64,000 bases of DNA, taken from NCBI GenBank assembly GCA_016937345.1, contig JAFGWE010000024.1, positions 56,113 to 120,112 of the forward strand, read 5' to 3'. A program made the translations under genes and the position numbers. The notes beneath the pieces were generated by a model that ran no database searches, was not told the DNA's origin, and worked only from the letters and a program-made list of their open reading frames with translations. This DNA is from Methanomicrobiaceae archaeon. Lineage in GTDB: Archaea > Halobacteriota > Methanomicrobia > Methanomicrobiales > Methanomicrobiaceae. This document shows, piece by piece, positions 8,565 through 16,946 of the stretch (positions are counted from its first letter, which is position 1; every line of letters starts with the position of its first letter).

Positions 8565-10112
8565 TTAGCTCTCCCGTATGTAGATAATCTCACCCTCTTT
8601 TAAAGATGAGATCTTATCAGCGTCAATTATCTCGCCGATTACGTTTGTTGCGAAAAACGGCTCGGAGGTAGGGCCAAATTCGCTGTTTGGTGATGTTCTG
8701 ACACCAACAAGTCCTGTGCTTTTTCTGGAATCGTTTGTCATTGCAAGTGTATTTGCAGGTATCTCTTCAGTCGGGGTGTTTTCATTGTTGATTGTAATCT
8801 TTGTGGATACTTTTGGCTGGAAGAGAGTAACATCTTCAAATTTAAAGATGATAGGCATCATTCCTATTTTGTACCATCTAAGTCCGGTTACTTCCCTAAA
8901 AATTGCACATGTTTTTGGTGCCTTTATGTCATCAAGTTTAATTCCAATCACATTTGACAAAGGAACTGTTTTAATAGATACAATACCTGTTTTTAGGATT
9001 TCCATTGTGTTTGGCGGAATCTGCTCTATTACTATACGTTCACCTGTATCATCGTCATAATCTACTTTAATGCCGTTTTCATCAGATATTTCAATGGCTT
9101 CTTTTAACGAAAGTCCTCTAAGATCAATCTGTGCGGGAGTTGTTTTTACAGATATTAATTCTCCCTGAGAGATTAATTTCACAAGCTCAATACCATGTAC
9201 AACCCTTCCAGTAACAGTATGATTCGGGCTACCCGGAATATCCTTTGTATATATGTAAAGACTTCCTGTAAGTTTTCCTTTGGTTCTTACAGTAACTGTT
9301 CCTTCAAGACGTGATCCTTTTACCTCTTGGGGGACAATCGATTTTTTCATGGATTCATCCCTGATAAAGCCGGAGGAACACATGTCTGATTTAAATTCGC
9401 CGTTTTTTAATGCAATCAGCATATGTTCAACGCTGTTTGAGGCATCAGTGCTTATTTTATCCTGACTATACCCTTTGGCTGATATCTGAACGTGCGTGAT
9501 TATTTCCATTCCGTCTTCAAGGATTAGGTCCCTGTCAGTTGTTGTGAATGAATCACTCGTATCTTCGCGGCTTATTATTCTTTCAAAGGAACTTATGCTG
9601 TCTTTTGCTCTCCATCGTTCGAGAGTACTTCGGCCGCTTACTATGCTGCCTATCACCCCTCCAGATTCATCTCCACCATGATCAGCAAAATGAGGCATCT
9701 TTGAAAAAATCAGAAAAGAGTTTTCAGGGTCATATCCTCCACAGCCTAAAATCACATCATTTTTTTCATATCGGTGATGTTTTTTGTCAGAAACAATTGA
9801 TGTTTTCAATGTGCCAAAAGAAACAGTTTGTCTGTCAGTCCATTTAACTAATAACTTTTTTTTGGAAATTTCATCCGCGACTGACTTTTTAAAAAGGTCT
9901 TCTGAGAAAATAGCCATCCCTGCGGGATTAAGCTCAAGAACGACTTCTCCGGCGGATGTTATAAGACGAATATTTTTTGTTGCAGACTCTTTTGATTTTG
10001 AGGGCCTGATAATAGCAACCGAATATTTTTGGGGTAGTCCTGGTATCAGACTCCCTAATTTTGCCTTTTTTTTGATCTCTTTTTTTTGTCCATCAAGGTG
10101 GACTGTAATCAA
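8565..10112 (-). CDS. mmp3: Methanogenesis marker protein 3 (MCR activation complex subunit)
   Basis: This 515-residue protein fits methanogenesis marker 3 (TIGR03268, UPF0288). The N-terminus resembles a small beta-grasp domain (MITVHLDGQKKEIKKKAKLG). The central part has peptidyl-prolyl isomerase (cyclophilin)-like features (ILGCGGYDPENSF, FADHGGDESGG, GSPNHTVTGRVVHGIELV). Mmp3 is part of the ATP-dependent MCR activation complex. The start is TTG at 10112: no in-frame ATG exists upstream, and a strong SD GAGGTGA lies about 7 bases before it, directly after the stop of the A2 gene at 10125. The unusual TTG start may tune its level relative to A2. Confidence 0.93.
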   Translation of the reverse strand: MITVHLDGQKKEIKKKAKLGSLIPGLPQKYSVAIIRPSKSKESATKNIRLITSAGEVVLELNPAGMAIFSEDLFKKSVADEISKKKLLVKWTDRQTVSFGTLKTSIVSDKKHHRYEKNDVILGCGGYDPENSFLIFSKMPHFADHGGDESGGVIGSIVSGRSTLERWRAKDSISSFERIISREDTSDSFTTTDRDLILEDGMEIITHVQISAKGYSQDKISTDASNSVEHMLIALKNGEFKSDMCSSGFIRDESMKKSIVPQEVKGSRLEGTVTVRTKGKLTGSLYIYTKDIPGSPNHTVTGRVVHGIELVKLISQGELISVKTTPAQIDLRGLSLKEAIEISDENGIKVDYDDDTGERIVIEQIPPNTMEILKTGIVSIKTVPLSNVIGIKLDDIKAPKTCAIFREVTGLRWYKIGMMPIIFKFEDVTLFQPKVSTKITINNENTPTEEIPANTLAMTNDSRKSTGLVGVRTSPNSEFGPTSEPFFATNVIGEIIDADKISSLKEGEIIYIRES

Positions 10113-10124
10113 TTTTCACTCACC

Positions 10125-11735
10125 TCAGGATTCAGGTTTGGACATTATTTCTTTCTCTTCCTGTGTAAGGAATTCAAGAACTTCTGCTGTAGGCCCTATC
10201 TTCACTATCTTTCCATTGCGCATGAGAGCAGCTCTGTCACATATGTCACGTACAAAATCCATGTCATGTGAAACTACAATAAAGGTTTCATCCATTTCTT
10301 CCCTTGCATGCATAATGGAGTGTTTAATATCAATTTTTGTTATAGGATCCATTGTGCCTGTAGGCTCATCCAGAAGAATTATTCTTGGTTCTCTGATTAA
10401 TACCTGAGCCAGAGCAACACGGTGTTTTTCTCCTTCACTTAACTGGTCAGGAAGTCTGTTTAATATATCTTTGCTCTTTTCTTCGGTAAAACCAGCCATT
10501 TTCAGAGTAATAATTGCTTTTCTCATTGCTAGTTCTTTAGGGAATTCAAGCCCGATAGAATCTGTCAGGTTGTCAAGAACAGTCCTGTGAGGATAGAGAT
10601 CATATTCCTGATGCAAAAGGCCGATATAGCTTTTAGCTCTGCCCCGGTTTTCAATGCCGGGTTTTGTCATATCAATCCATTTATCACCGATTCGGATATT
10701 CATTTCACCTCCTGTAGGCTCAATTATTCCGGATATAATTCTTGATAATGTAGTTTTACCTGCACCGCTTGTTCCGATTATTCCAAAAATCTCTCTCTCT
10801 GAAACATTGAATGAAACTCCGTCCACTGCTTTAATCATGCCCCTGTCAACGGTGATATAGCGTTTAAGAACATCGCGTGCCTGGAGTATATCCTCACCAA
10901 TTTTACACTTTTCAAAGGTTTCATTGTCCAGAGCATCCTCCATGAAGGATTCGATAATCTCATGTGGTTTTCCTATTCTTTTTACAGCCCCGTCTTCAAG
11001 GAGGATAGCACGGCTGCATATCTCTTCGATGATCTGTGAAAAGTGCGATGAGACCATCATTGCCATATTATTTCCAACAGATGCATCTTTTAGCATCTGG
11101 TGAACAATATTTGCAGTGCGCGGATCAAGAGTCCCTGTTGGCTCATCAGCACAGAGCATGAAGGGCTCTTTTGCAAGTTGTCGTGCAAGGACAACACGTT
11201 GTTTTTCTCCACCTGACAGATCACGTGCAATATGCATCATCCTGTGAGAAAGTCTTACTTCATCAAGGAGATCAGCAGCCCTTGATACCTGTTTTTCGGG
11301 AGGATAATTGATGTCGTTTAGTGCATGCATAACATTTTCAATGACTCGATCATCTCCATAGAGAGCAAATGTTCTCTGGAACATTATTGCCGTTCTTGTC
11401 ATTATTCTTCGTTTTAGTTTTGCATTTTTCTCATCCCACAGATCAACATCTTCTGAAATTAATTCTCCTCCGCAGACAGGACATTTTTCACCGGATCTGC
11501 TCTGAAGCTCAATATGACTGCATTTGTTGCATGCAGATATGTGGTAAATTATCCTTCCTGACGTCGGCGCTTCATCGACACCTCTTATCAGATGCATCAA
11601 AACGGTTTTTCCTGCGCCGCTTCTTCCTATTATTCCCAGAATATCTCCTTCTTCCAGAACAAAACTGATATTTTTAAGGACGGGGGTGCCGTTAAACTCC
11701 TTGTTTAAATTTTCAACCGTGATTAATGGGGCCAT
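10125..11735 (-). CDS. atwA: Methyl-coenzyme M reductase activation component A2 (tandem ABC ATPase)
   Basis: This 536-residue protein has two ABC ATPase domains and no membrane segment. Domain 1 has Walker A GRSGAGKT (37-44) and signature LSGGEKQR (173-180). Domain 2 has GTSGAGKT (321-328) and LSEGEKHRV (432-440), each followed by a Walker B/DEPTG block. A four-cysteine zinc-finger-like insert (C69, C72, C85, C88) sits inside domain 1 and is characteristic of component A2. A2 supplies ATP hydrolysis for reductive activation of nickel F430 in methyl-coenzyme M reductase. It is the first gene of the operon. The ATG at 11735 has SD GAGGAT upstream. Confidence 0.94.
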   Translation of the reverse strand: MAPLITVENLNKEFNGTPVLKNISFVLEEGDILGIIGRSGAGKTVLMHLIRGVDEAPTSGRIIYHISACNKCSHIELQSRSGEKCPVCGGELISEDVDLWDEKNAKLKRRIMTRTAIMFQRTFALYGDDRVIENVMHALNDINYPPEKQVSRAADLLDEVRLSHRMMHIARDLSGGEKQRVVLARQLAKEPFMLCADEPTGTLDPRTANIVHQMLKDASVGNNMAMMVSSHFSQIIEEICSRAILLEDGAVKRIGKPHEIIESFMEDALDNETFEKCKIGEDILQARDVLKRYITVDRGMIKAVDGVSFNVSEREIFGIIGTSGAGKTTLSRIISGIIEPTGGEMNIRIGDKWIDMTKPGIENRGRAKSYIGLLHQEYDLYPHRTVLDNLTDSIGLEFPKELAMRKAIITLKMAGFTEEKSKDILNRLPDQLSEGEKHRVALAQVLIREPRIILLDEPTGTMDPITKIDIKHSIMHAREEMDETFIVVSHDMDFVRDICDRAALMRNGKIVKIGPTAEVLEFLTQEEKEIMSKPES

Positions 11736-11770
11736 AAGACTTATCCTCGATAACTAAATGTAGTGTTTTT

Positions 11771-11790
11771 TTAATATATAATTCGGTTTA
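11771..11790 (-). promoter_or_regulatory. Predicted promoter (BRE/TATA) of the MCR-activation operon
   Basis: On the minus strand an AACCGAA element (BRE-like, at 11784-11790) precedes TTATATATTAA (about 11771-11781). It sits about 40 bases before the atwA start at 11735. This spacing predicts initiation near 11750 and a short leader that contains the SD GAGGAT. Confidence 0.6.
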
Positions 11791-11943
11791 GCAGTAATCA
11801 ACAAAATTTTGTTTGGTTACAGGTGACTTTATGACCTGCCATTTTGAAATGCATTGAAAAGTTCTCCTCACTTATTTTATAATGATACCTGACGGCATTT
11901 TTCATAAAACATATGGTTGAAATTTTCAAATATATTTTCTGAT

Positions 11944-11950
11944 AAAAAAA
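11944..11950 (-). terminator. T7 terminator after the HAD-family gene
   Basis: An A7 tract on the plus strand is a T7 run in the minus-strand transcript, about 55 bases after the HAD gene stop at 12004. It fits an archaeal oligo-T terminator that separates this gene from the atwA promoter. Confidence 0.45.
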
Positions 11951-12003
11951 TTTGTGGCTGTCTTTTATTAGTCTTTATATTGTAACAACATTTTTTCATC
12001 ATT

Positions 12004-12819
12004 TTAGAGATTTTTTTGTGTTTCATCTGCAATTCCTATAACCTCTGATACGTCTGTTATAATAAAATCGGCTGCGTTCAATAAAACTGCTGGTTTTTTA
12101 CTTTTTTGTTGCTCTGTTAGTATGGCAATATCGGCTTCTTTCATTGCAGAGATGTCATTGACACCGTCACCAACCATAATTACTTTATCATATTGCAATT
12201 TTAAGTCCCTGACAATCTGGGCTTTCATTGACGGCGTTGCGACACCGTGAATATTTCCGTGAGGTATGCCAAGATAATCAGCCATTTTCATAAGCTTGTC
12301 AGTTCGGTCTCCTGAGGCTACATATGTTGCAATGTCCATCTCCTGAAGGGTTTGTATTGTTTTTTTGGCTCCTGAAAACGGTCTGCCGCCGGATGTTATT
12401 GCATATTCTATCCTGTTGATATTTTTGTTTACAATAACCCCGCTGTTCATTGCCACAACAGGGAGTTTCTTACAGCAGTTCCATACTGATTTTATGCAGG
12501 ATTGAAGATCAGCCAGTTTTGCTTCATTGTCGGAATATAATATGTCTGATACTTCTGACATTGAAACTACTCCACAGGAGCATGCAATTCCAAATTTAAT
12601 CCTGTTATTGCTTAAATATGATGAGAGGAGCTCTTCACCTGGAGCATTAACAATATTCTGTGAATGTGCATAAAGAAGAACCAGGGCTCTACCCCTGGCA
12701 GAACACGTCAGGGTTGTAGTTTCAACCCCTTCAACAGTTTTGTTGTTTAATATGTCTTTTGCTATCCGGTAAGTATGAAGAAGTGTTCCTGCACTGTCAA
12801 ATACAACTGCGGTTCTCAT
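12004..12819 (-). CDS. HAD-superfamily soluble P-type-ATPase-like phosphatase
   Basis: This 271-residue protein has HAD motif I as VVFDSAGTLL, with nucleophile D8. Motif II lies at the SGDR segment, a lysine in the SMKAQIVRDL segment fits motif III, and motif IV is MVGDGVNDISAMKEADIAI. The second Asp of the usual DxDGT motif I is replaced (DSAGT), as in P-type ATPases where it is Thr (DKTGT). The HDN-type C-terminal motif also looks P-type-like, yet there are no membrane helices. An insert of about 130 residues follows motif I. It may be a soluble phosphatase or pseudo-phosphatase of unknown substrate. It diverges from the RuBisCO gene, sharing a 109-base intergenic region. Confidence 0.82.
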   Translation of the reverse strand: MRTAVVFDSAGTLLHTYRIAKDILNNKTVEGVETTTLTCSARGRALVLLYAHSQNIVNAPGEELLSSYLSNNRIKFGIACSCGVVSMSEVSDILYSDNEAKLADLQSCIKSVWNCCKKLPVVAMNSGVIVNKNINRIEYAITSGGRPFSGAKKTIQTLQEMDIATYVASGDRTDKLMKMADYLGIPHGNIHGVATPSMKAQIVRDLKLQYDKVIMVGDGVNDISAMKEADIAILTEQQKSKKPAVLLNAADFIITDVSEVIGIADETQKNL

Positions 12820-12896
12820 AAGTTAGTATCCCAATTATAGTGTAATGTGTGCATTATTCAGGCATTTATCTTTTTGAATGAATCAATAACTAAATT

Positions 12897-12904
12897 ACTT
12901 ATAA
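12897..12904 (+). promoter_or_regulatory. Predicted TATA box of rbcL (possibly leaderless)
   Basis: A CTTATAAG element is centred about 28 bases before the rbcL ATG at 12929. Because archaeal TATA boxes sit about 26 bases upstream of initiation, the transcript would begin at or within a few bases of the ATG. Confidence 0.5.
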
Positions 12905-12928
12905 GGGTTTATTTAGGGATTGATAATT

Positions 12929-14131
12929 ATGGCTGATGTAACTGCATTTTATTATTTTGAGCCACGTTCTGATACAACGCCTGAAATTGCTGCACAGGCG
13001 ATTGCTGATGAGGAAACAACCGGTACCTGGACCGATCTTACAACAAGGGCTGATTATATAAAAAGACTTGACGGTACAGTTGAATGCGTAGAGCCTTTGG
13101 GTGAGGGCTATATTACAAAGATACATTATCCGACTGAGATATTTGAACCCGGCAATATTGCCCAGTATCTTTCTGTTGTCGCAGGCAACCTGTTTGGTCT
13201 TGGAAGACTTGATTCTGTAAGACTTCTGGATATTGACCTTCCGCCAGAACTTACAGCTTTTAAAGGCCCCAAATTTGGTATTGAGGGTGTAAGAAAACTT
13301 ATTGGCACTGAGAGGACACTCCGTCCTCATGTAGGTACAATAATAAAGCCAAAAGTAGGCCTGACTCCTAAAGATACCGCAGAGGTGGCTTATCTTGCAG
13401 CTTCAGGTGGTGTTGATTTCATAAAAGATGACGAAACCCTGACAAACCAGAAGTTCTGCCCGCTTACAGAGAGAGTGGAGTCTGTTATGGCGCGCCTTGA
13501 TGAAGCTATGTCAGAAACAGGGCGTACAATTCTTTATGCGGCAAACGTCTCTGACAGGGCTGACCGGATTGTTGAACGTGCAGAAAAGGCAATTGAATGT
13601 GGAGCAAATGCTGTTATGGTTGATGTCATTACATGTGGTTTTTCAGCAGTGGAGGCATTATCTGAAGAATCGGGCATTAATGTCCCGGTTCATGTTCACA
13701 GGACAATGCATGCTGCTATGACAAGAAGCAAAAAACATGGAATTGCAATGCGGCCACTTGCGCGCCTTGTAAGAATGGCGGGTGGGGACCAACTTCATAC
13801 CGGTACGGTTAGTGGTAAGATGGGAAATTATCCTCTTGAGTTAAAGAAGGATAACAAAGTTCTGACTGAGGACTGGTTTAAATTAAAATCCGTATTCCCA
13901 GTCGCAAGCGGCGGACTTCATCCCGGAAAGGTTCAATCTGAATTATCAGGACTTGGGACAGACATAATACTTCAGGCAGGCGGCGGTATACATGGCCATC
14001 CGGAAGGTACAAAAGCAGGTGCTGCTGCAATGAGACAGGCGGTTGATGCTTTCATGGAAGGCGTTTCTCCTGAAGAGTATGCAAAAAATCATAATGAACT
14101 TAGAATTGCTCTTGAGAAATGGGGCAAATAA
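12929..14131 (+). CDS. rbcL: Ribulose-1,5-bisphosphate carboxylase, form III (large subunit only)
   Basis: Starting at ATG 12929 (a TTG three codons upstream is less likely) the protein has 400 residues. Catalytic features of true RuBisCO are visible: IIKPKVGL with K140 and K142, and GVDFIKDDE with the carbamylated lysine K166 and metal ligands D168 and E169. Further downstream are the HVHRTMH block, loop 6 GTVSGKM with its lysine, and phosphate-binding SGGLHPGK and GGGIHGHPEG. It is therefore a form III enzyme and not a RuBisCO-like protein. In methanogens it fixes CO2 onto RuBP made from AMP/nucleoside salvage or from the reductive hexulose-phosphate route. No phosphoribulokinase, AMP phosphorylase or R15P isomerase gene lies in the window. 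Confidence 0.95.
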   Translation: MADVTAFYYFEPRSDTTPEIAAQAIADEETTGTWTDLTTRADYIKRLDGTVECVEPLGEGYITKIHYPTEIFEPGNIAQYLSVVAGNLFGLGRLDSVRLLDIDLPPELTAFKGPKFGIEGVRKLIGTERTLRPHVGTIIKPKVGLTPKDTAEVAYLAASGGVDFIKDDETLTNQKFCPLTERVESVMARLDEAMSETGRTILYAANVSDRADRIVERAEKAIECGANAVMVDVITCGFSAVEALSEESGINVPVHVHRTMHAAMTRSKKHGIAMRPLARLVRMAGGDQLHTGTVSGKMGNYPLELKKDNKVLTEDWFKLKSVFPVASGGLHPGKVQSELSGLGTDIILQAGGGIHGHPEGTKAGAAAMRQAVDAFMEGVSPEEYAKNHNELRIALEKWGK

Positions 14132-14138
14132 AAACTTA

Positions 14139-14152
14139 TTTTTTTATTTTTT
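14139..14152 (+). terminator. T7/T6 terminator after rbcL
   Basis: Two T-runs (seven and six T separated by one A) lie 8 bases after the rbcL stop. This is a typical archaeal oligo-T terminator. Confidence 0.6.
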
Positions 14153-14229
14153 ACTGGTTGTATTGAAATTTTTTAGAAAGTTAGTTACTTAATGTAAAAT
14201 AAATTCTGATAATAAAGGTGAGCATAAGG

Positions 14230-15051
14230 ATGGAGATTAATTTTGTAAAACTTCAGGGAAATGGGAATGACTTTGTTTTAATCGATGAAACAGACGGTGT
14301 TGTTATACCAGAGGATATGAAGGGCGAGTTTGCAAAACTTTATTGTGATCGGCGTTTTGGAGTGGGGGCAGACGGAATTTTATTTATTTCACGTTCCAAA
14401 AAGGCTAATGTAGGAATGAGGCTTATCCAGCCGGATGCAAGTGAGGCTGAGATGTGTGGAAATGGAATACGCTGCCTTGCAAAGTATGCCTATGACATGA
14501 AATATGTGGAAAAAAAATGCAGTGTTGAAACATTAGCGGGCGTTTTAGACGTTGAGGTTGAATACAATGGTGATGAATTCAGTGCAACAATTGACATGGG
14601 ATATGTGAAATTTGAGAGAGCTGACATTCCTGCTGTTGGAAGTGGTGAATATCTAGAGGAAATAAATGGCCTTACAGTATATGCCGCAAACACAGGTGTT
14701 CCCCATGCAGTTATTTTTACAGAATCGGTTGATAAAACAGATTTATGTGGTATTGCGCCTGAAATTCGTTTTCATAAATCATTTCCTGAAGGTGCAAATG
14801 TAAATTTTGCAGAAGTTACAGGAGAAAATGAGATAACAATACGCACATATGAAAGGGGTGTTGAGGATGAGACTTTCAGCTGTGGTACAGGCTCTACTGC
14901 TTCTGCTGCTGTTGCATTTAAAACCAAAAAAACCAGTGATACTGTTCTTGTAAATACAAGAGGAGGTCCTCTTACAATCTTACTTTCAGATGGCCGTGCA
15001 AAGATGAAGGGGCCTGCAGAAACTGTATTTTATGGAGTTATATCTCTTTAA
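14230..15051 (+). CDS. dapF: Diaminopimelate epimerase
   Basis: This enzyme interconverts LL- and meso-diaminopimelate in lysine biosynthesis. The 273-residue protein has both catalytic cysteines in their usual motifs: EMCGNGIRC (C76) and TFSCGTGSTAS (C218). The N-terminal FVKLQGNGNDFVLID motif is also typical. A GTG at 14218 is in frame, but it is part of the SD (AGGTGA at 14216-14221) that serves the ATG at 14230, so I chose the ATG. The last 14 bases overlap the end of the convergent radB gene. No other lysine-pathway gene is adjacent. Confidence 0.95.
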   Translation: MEINFVKLQGNGNDFVLIDETDGVVIPEDMKGEFAKLYCDRRFGVGADGILFISRSKKANVGMRLIQPDASEAEMCGNGIRCLAKYAYDMKYVEKKCSVETLAGVLDVEVEYNGDEFSATIDMGYVKFERADIPAVGSGEYLEEINGLTVYAANTGVPHAVIFTESVDKTDLCGIAPEIRFHKSFPEGANVNFAEVTGENEITIRTYERGVEDETFSCGTGSTASAAVAFKTKKTSDTVLVNTRGGPLTILLSDGRAKMKGPAETVFYGVISL

Positions 15052-15706
15052 TCCCTTCATTTACCATCTTAAACTCAAAAGATCCGCCTTCCTCTTTTGA
15101 TCTGTGTTTCTCAAGGACGGCTCTTCTATGATTTAGAAATTTCTCCACCCTTATAATTATTTTAGAAATATGTTTAAGAGATGTCCCTCCAAGTCCTGAA
15201 AGTGTCTCATTTTCAATATCCATAAAAACCTGATTAGTAACAAGTACGGGAATATTGTATCGTCTTGCATATCCTAATAGATGCACAATCTGTCTTCCAA
15301 GTTTTTTCTGCCCTTCTCCTGCATGCCCCAATTCGGTTCTGTATAATGCAGTAGCAGAATCCAGAATAATTAATCCTATATCATTTGTTCTTAAAAGCGG
15401 ATCGCACTCTGCAATCATAAGACCCTGTTCTGTAAAATCCAGAGGTTCAAACAGAAACAATTTTTCTGATAATAATTCAGCATCTTTGCCGCAAATCTGT
15501 TTGAATCTTTCAATAGAGAACCCCTCACTGTCAATTACTATGACTGATCTGCCTGATTTCAAAACGCTTGCTGCACTCATCGTTGCAATTGTGCTTTTTC
15601 CTGCTGCAGGTTCGCCATATATCTGAGTAATTGTTTTTCTTTCAAGTCCGCCGCCGAGAAGTTCATCAAAACCTTTACAACCCGTTTCTATCTTGGAAAT
15701 ATCCAT
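15038..15706 (-). CDS. radB: DNA repair and recombination protein RadB
   Basis: This 222-residue RecA-fold ATPase has Walker A GEPAAGKST (about 31-39) and Walker B LIILDSATAL. It lacks the N-terminal HhH domain of RadA, which defines the RadB paralogue of euryarchaea. RadB is thought to assist RadA and Holliday-junction resolvase in homologous recombination, with weak ATPase activity. The ATG at 15706 overlaps the larC stop by one base (TAATG), so the two genes are translationally coupled. The C-terminus overlaps dapF on the other strand. Confidence 0.93.
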   Translation of the reverse strand: MDISKIETGCKGFDELLGGGLERKTITQIYGEPAAGKSTIATMSAASVLKSGRSVIVIDSEGFSIERFKQICGKDAELLSEKLFLFEPLDFTEQGLMIAECDPLLRTNDIGLIILDSATALYRTELGHAGEGQKKLGRQIVHLLGYARRYNIPVLVTNQVFMDIENETLSGLGGTSLKHISKIIIRVEKFLNHRRAVLEKHRSKEEGGSFEFKMVNEGIKEI

Positions 15707-16896
15707 TATTTCGTAACCTCGCGTTTATTTACCTTTTTTCGGGCGATATCTTCTGCCATTAATGTTATCTCCCTTATTGGAAGACCTGTTTTTTGTGCAC
15801 AGCTTCTGGCATCTTCAAATTCAGTTTTTAGATTTGCAGGTTTATTCTCTATCCAGCCAATTTTAACATTTATATTGTAGGATTCACCATTTATAGAAAG
15901 TTTCACTGTTTCAAAGGTTCTCTTCAGAATTGATCTGTGGACGGCCTGCATATGACGTATTCCGAGTGTTCCAAGCTCTTCTGATAGAATTCTGACAAAT
16001 TTGTCTGAATCATCAGGTGAACATATGACTCTTATCAAAAAACCGTTTCTTCCTTTCTTCATCGTGACGGGTATTGATGAAATGTCACGTGCGCCCTCTT
16101 CCATTACACGCTGCATTGTGTATGCAAGCACTTCTCCTGTAATATCATCAACATTAGTTTCAAGAATTTCGACATAATCTTTATACTGATTGTCAGATTC
16201 AATTATTGCCGCCCGCAAAACATTTGGTATGTCCTCCAAGTCTTTTGTTCCTGCTCCATACCCCACAGATAAAATTTTTCCAGCCGGCTGTAACTGATTT
16301 TTCTGATAAAATTCAGAGAGAAGTGCGGCTCCTGTTGGTGTGCATAATTCACCATACTTAGGATTATTTTCAGAAAATGTTTTCAGACCTGATTCTATTA
16401 AAATTTCAACTGTTGCCGGTGCAGGTACAGGCATTCTGCCATGTTCGGTCTTCACAAATCCATCCCCTAGATTCACAGGCTTTATATACACTGCATCAGT
16501 TTTTAGCGACAAAAATGCTGTGCAGGCTCCCAGAACATCTGCAATAGCATCATCTGCGCCAACTTCATGAAAGTGTTTAAGAACGCCGTGGACTGCCGTC
16601 TCACCTTTTGCAATCCTTTCAAAGACTCTTTTAGACATATCAATAACATCTTTTGATGCGGCAGCCTTCTCTACGATCTCTAATACCTGATCCAGATTTC
16701 TGTGAGTTTTATCCGCATTTGTCTGAACTTTTAGTGCAGATATTCCGCATTTTTTTACAATGGTGAAGTCCGGTTTTGCAACAACCGAAGACATTGCCTT
16801 TTCAACTGACTTTTTGTCGGCACCAAGACTTAGAAGAGCACCTATTATCATGTCGCCCGCAGCGCCCTGAAATGGATCAAAGAGGAGGATTCTCAT
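15706..16896 (-). CDS. larC: Nickel-pincer cofactor nickel insertion protein LarC (UPF0272)
   Basis: The ATG at 16896 gives 396 residues; a TTG three codons upstream is in frame but has no support. The N-terminus (RILLFDPFQGAAGDMIIGALL) and the HFHEVGADDAIADVLG segment, with His and Asp residues, are hallmarks of LarC, which inserts Ni2+ into the nickel-pincer nucleotide using CTP. No larA, larB or larE is in the window. LarC homologues occur widely in methanogens, sometimes without lactate racemase, so the physiological acceptor is uncertain. The gene is coupled to radB downstream and diverges from cdc48 across 50 bases. Confidence 0.9.
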   Translation of the reverse strand: MRILLFDPFQGAAGDMIIGALLSLGADKKSVEKAMSSVVAKPDFTIVKKCGISALKVQTNADKTHRNLDQVLEIVEKAAASKDVIDMSKRVFERIAKGETAVHGVLKHFHEVGADDAIADVLGACTAFLSLKTDAVYIKPVNLGDGFVKTEHGRMPVPAPATVEILIESGLKTFSENNPKYGELCTPTGAALLSEFYQKNQLQPAGKILSVGYGAGTKDLEDIPNVLRAAIIESDNQYKDYVEILETNVDDITGEVLAYTMQRVMEEGARDISSIPVTMKKGRNGFLIRVICSPDDSDKFVRILSEELGTLGIRHMQAVHRSILKRTFETVKLSINGESYNINVKIGWIENKPANLKTEFEDARSCAQKTGLPIREITLMAEDIARKKVNKREVTK

Positions 16897-16946
16897 AACT
16901 GACAAGTACTTATAAACGATTGCATATATGAGTGTTAGGTAGTTCT
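16897..16946. promoter_or_regulatory. Divergent promoter region larC/cdc48
   Basis: Only 50 bases separate the two start codons. A CTTATAAACG element at about 16909-16918 reads as a TATA box for cdc48, about 34 bases before its ATG. Its complement, TTTATAAG, could serve larC but is rather close to the larC start (about 17 bases). Expression of the two genes is likely to interfere. Confidence 0.4.

Noticed and set aside
9784..10407. 207-codon plus-strand open frame across the mmp3/atwA junction
   Set aside because: It lies opposite two certain genes, has no SD and a Ser-rich low-information translation.
12899..13330. 143-codon minus-strand frame inside rbcL
   Set aside because: RuBisCO on the plus strand is certain here and the minus frame has no recognisable domain.
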